A stretch of 64,000 nt of DNA from Paenibacillus glycanilyticus NBRC 16618 (GTDB taxonomy: Bacteria > Bacillota > Bacilli > Paenibacillales > Paenibacillaceae). Below the pieces are notes generated by a model. That model had not been told where the DNA came from, ran no database searches, and saw only the letters and a program-made list of their open reading frames with translations. Location: NCBI RefSeq assembly GCF_004000805.1, contig NZ_BILY01000016.1, positions 62,001 to 126,000 of the forward strand, given 5' to 3'. Shown here piece after piece: positions 62,065-64,000 of the stretch (within the stretch, counting starts at the first letter, position 1; each line of letters opens with the position of its first letter). A program made the translations under genes and the position numbers.

Positions 62065-62634
62065 ATGGGAAATACGGAAGCGTCCGTCATCCCGGAGGAC
62101 AAATGGCTTGCCGTTCTGTCGAATGACGGCTCGCATGATGGGCAATGGTATTACGGAGTGACCACCACGGGAATCTTTTGCCGGCCGTCCTGCAAGTCGA
62201 AGCCCCCAAACCGTTCGCATGTCCGGATCTTTGAGACATCGAAGGATGCCTTATCCGAGCGATTCCGTCCCTGCAAACGATGCAAGCCGGTCCAGCGGCA
62301 GCTGCCGGACGAGGAATGGGAAGCGCAGGCCCGCGCTTATATCGAGGCGCACTACCAAGAGCCGCTGACCTTATCCCATCTCGCGGACGTGCTGCATCTG
62401 AGCCCTTATCATCTGCAGCGAACTTTCAAAAGACTTACGGGCTTAACGCCCGCAGCCTATATTCAGCAAATCCGTATCCGGGAAGCGATGAAGCTGCTTG
62501 CCTCAACGCATCTTCCCGTGACCGATATTGCGGGGCAGGTTGGCTATTCGAACGCCGCCCATTTTACGACTAGATTTCAGAACGTTACCGGCCTTACCCC
62601 AACCCAATACCGAGGAGCGAAACAACAGCCATGA
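62065..62634 (+). CDS. adaA: AdaA-type methyl-accepting regulator
   Basis: A 189-residue protein joining an Ada zinc domain to an AraC HTH. The zinc Cys residues are Cys39 and Cys43 (FCRPSCKSKPPN) and Cys70 and Cys73 (RPCKRC); Cys39 is the likely acceptor of methyl from phosphotriesters. The C-terminal HTH pair reads LSHLADVLHLSPYHLQRTFK and IAGQVGYSNAAHFTTRFQN. On methylation it should activate adaA-adaB and perhaps alkA. GGAGGTGAG precedes ATG 62065. It overlaps adaB by 4 bases. Confidence 0.95.
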   Translation: MGNTEASVIPEDKWLAVLSNDGSHDGQWYYGVTTTGIFCRPSCKSKPPNRSHVRIFETSKDALSERFRPCKRCKPVQRQLPDEEWEAQARAYIEAHYQEPLTLSHLADVLHLSPYHLQRTFKRLTGLTPAAYIQQIRIREAMKLLASTHLPVTDIAGQVGYSNAAHFTTRFQNVTGLTPTQYRGAKQQP

Positions 62635-63140
62635 ACAAAAATGTATACTGGACCCTGCTTCAGCATGACGATTGGAACCTGCATTTGGCCGCGACCGATA
62701 ACGGCCTTTGTTATGTCGGCTCGCAAGGAGCTTCCTTCGAGGAGCTGGCCGAATGGGCCGAAGCGCGCCTGCCCGGCTACGAGCTGGTCCGGCATGACGC
62801 GGAAATGGAGCGTTATACGCATGAGTTTACGAAGTATTTTCAAGGGAGTCTCGACGTTTTTACGCTGCCGCTTGATCTAGTTGGAACTGATTTCCAGCAA
62901 AGAGTGTGGCAGGCGATGAGCGCGGTACAGTATGGCAGCACGGCTGCTTATTCCGACCTCGCCGAGACCATCGGGCGTCCGCAGGCTTCCCGGGCCGTAG
63001 GTGCCGCAGTAGGCGCTAACCCCCTCCTGATCGTTCTGCCCTGCCACCGGATTGTGGGCAAGACCGGCTCCATGACCGGCTACCGCGGAGGTCTTCCGAT
63101 GAAGACGGCATTATTGGAATTGGAACAAAAACGCGGTTAA
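62631..63140 (+). CDS. adaB: Methylated-DNA-protein cysteine methyltransferase
   Basis: A 169-residue suicide repair enzyme that takes the methyl from O6-methylguanine onto Cys138 in VLPCHRIVGKTG. The HTH-like DNA-binding part is QRVWQAMSAVQYGSTAAYSD and the Asn hinge is AVGAAVGANP. Second gene of the ada operon, coupled by ATGA overlap. A strong terminator follows. Confidence 0.95.
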   Translation: MNKNVYWTLLQHDDWNLHLAATDNGLCYVGSQGASFEELAEWAEARLPGYELVRHDAEMERYTHEFTKYFQGSLDVFTLPLDLVGTDFQQRVWQAMSAVQYGSTAAYSDLAETIGRPQASRAVGAAVGANPLLIVLPCHRIVGKTGSMTGYRGGLPMKTALLELEQKRG

Positions 63141-63166
63141 GCAAAAACATCCACACCAGGCGCAAC

Positions 63167-63228
63167 AAAAAGGCTGCTCCGAGCAAACCGAATGTTACAT
63201 TCGGATTGTTCGAAGCAGCCTCTTTTTT
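63167..63228. terminator. Bidirectional terminator between adaB and thrC
   Basis: AAAAAGGCTGCT / AGCAGCCTCTTTTTT outer stem with an inner CCGAATG / CATTCGG stem. Confidence 0.9.
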
Positions 63229-63236
63229 CGCGTCAA

Positions 63237-64000
63237 TTACGCGTTGTAGAACTTCACGATTTCTTGCACGACCGCTTCCTGCGTGCCGTCCACCTGCGTT
63301 TGACGCTGCGGCTTGTTGAATAGCGCCTGAATTTGCGCAGGGAACTCCTGCTCGATGCCAACGAGCTCAATCGCTTCGTTGAATTTCGCCGGATGCGCCG
63401 TTGCCAGCGAGATCGTAACCGAGCCTGCTGCCTCCTGCTGGTCCGATGCTGCAACGCCGCATGCGGAGTGAGGATCCAGCAGATAGCCGGTTTCTTTATT
63501 GTAAGCTGCAATCGTATCCAGGCACTCGCGGCCGTCTACGCCATGCGCAGCGAACTCTTTCTGTACTTTGAGGAGCGCGTCGCCGGATACGACGATTTGC
63601 CCTTCCGACTTGAAGCCGTCCATAATGGAACGGATTTGCTCCGGATTTTCGTCCAGTACATAATAAAGGTAACGCTCGAAGTTGCTTGCTACTTGAATGT
63701 CCATCGAAGGGCTGTACGTCGTGCGGAAATCGCCCGGCTTGTACACGCCTTCTTTGATGAAGCGCTCAAGGATGTTGTTTTCGTTCGTAGCGAGAATAAG
63801 CTTGTCAACCGGCAGACCCATGCGCTTCGCCAGGTAACCCGCAAAAATATCGCCAAAGTTGCCCGTCGGCACGCTGAAGTTCACCTTTGCGTCTTGCTTG
63901 CCCGTTTGCTTCGCCACTTGGAAGTACGAATAGAAGTAGTAGACCGTTTGCGCCATAATGCGCACGAAGTTGATCGAGTTGATCGCGCACAGATGGTTAG
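63237..64000 (-). CDS. thrC: Threonine synthase, 5' end outside the window
   Basis: The C-terminal 254 residues of a PLP enzyme converting O-phosphohomoserine to threonine. The frame runs off the window; visible parts include NHLCAINSINFVRIMAQTVY, then SVPTGNFGDIFAGYLAKRMG and LATNENNILERF, the pattern of the long ThrC form (about 450 residues) rather than the short Bacillus form. The end is VVQEIVKFYNA. Convergent with adaB. Confidence 0.95.
   Translation of the reverse strand, partial: NHLCAINSINFVRIMAQTVYYFYSYFQVAKQTGKQDAKVNFSVPTGNFGDIFAGYLAKRMGLPVDKLILATNENNILERFIKEGVYKPGDFRTTYSPSMDIQVASNFERYLYYVLDENPEQIRSIMDGFKSEGQIVVSGDALLKVQKEFAAHGVDGRECLDTIAAYNKETGYLLDPHSACGVAASDQQEAAGSVTISLATAHPAKFNEAIELVGIEQEFPAQIQALFNKPQRQTQVDGTQEAVVQEIVKFYNA

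Overview
The window reads as chromosome of a spore-forming, endospore-germinating Firmicute of the Paenibacillus type. Evidence: a GerA-family germinant receptor operon, a YhcN/YlaJ-type spore lipoprotein end, several YesM/YesN (LytS-AraC) two-component systems beside Lpl/Ytc-type sugar importers, a T-box leader before argS, strong AGGAGG ribosome sites with frequent GTG/TTG starts, CcpA cre sites, and moderate-to-high GC coding DNA. No rRNA, tRNA, prophage, insertion sequence or CRISPR array was recognised. Both ends cut a gene (a spore lipoprotein at 1, thrC at 64000).

Layout. 1-8.2 kb: spore lipoprotein end, MFS carrier, aldo/keto reductase with divergent HxlR regulator, then the germinant receptor operon gerA-gerC-small D gene-gerB (minus strand). 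8.5-18.8 kb: a large minus-strand sugar unit: response regulator, sensor kinase, second response regulator, binding lipoprotein and two permeases, preceded by an AraC regulator. 18.9-23.4 kb: GTP cyclohydrolase II, a copper cluster (YtkA-like secreted protein, CopZ, CsoR with its operator), glycerophosphodiesterase, YitT membrane protein. 23.5-31.9 kb: a ribose-type ABC importer governed by a three-component sensor (membrane-anchored sugar-binding protein, kinase, AraC regulator). 32-43.9 kb: PaaX regulator divergent from a UPF0173 hydrolase and an AEC carrier, glpD and glpK, proline catabolism (pruA, putB), two aminopeptidases. 44-49.3 kb: two 58-residue orphan proteins, a multi-pass membrane protein, a dinB remnant, and a stress operon pspA-DUF350-DUF4178-DUF4247 behind a SigW-like promoter. 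49.3-53.1 kb: a second Lpl-type importer with a perfect cre site. 53.5-64 kb: lactate-type dehydrogenase, thioredoxin-like protein, T-box/argS, NUDIX, small orphans, LLM oxidoreductase, SDR, and an alkylation-repair group (alkA divergent from adaA-adaB).

How the parts work together. Three ABC importers, two sensor systems and cre-like sites point to carbohydrate scavenging under catabolite control. Glycerophosphodiester breakdown, glycerol kinase and glycerol-3-phosphate dehydrogenase give a route from lipid head groups to glycolysis; PutB/PruA turn proline into glutamate.

The most unusual signal is not a gene. Four intergenic elements (20.7, 40.8, 41.1 and 59.9 kb) each carry four 25-bp units arranged forward-forward-reverse-reverse with nearly constant start-to-start spacing (about 51, 60, 51 bp). 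The unit sequence is shared within an element but differs between the three families. This looks like a structured repeat family worth a genome-wide survey. Positions and motifs were read by eye; family names come from recognising motifs, not from searches.
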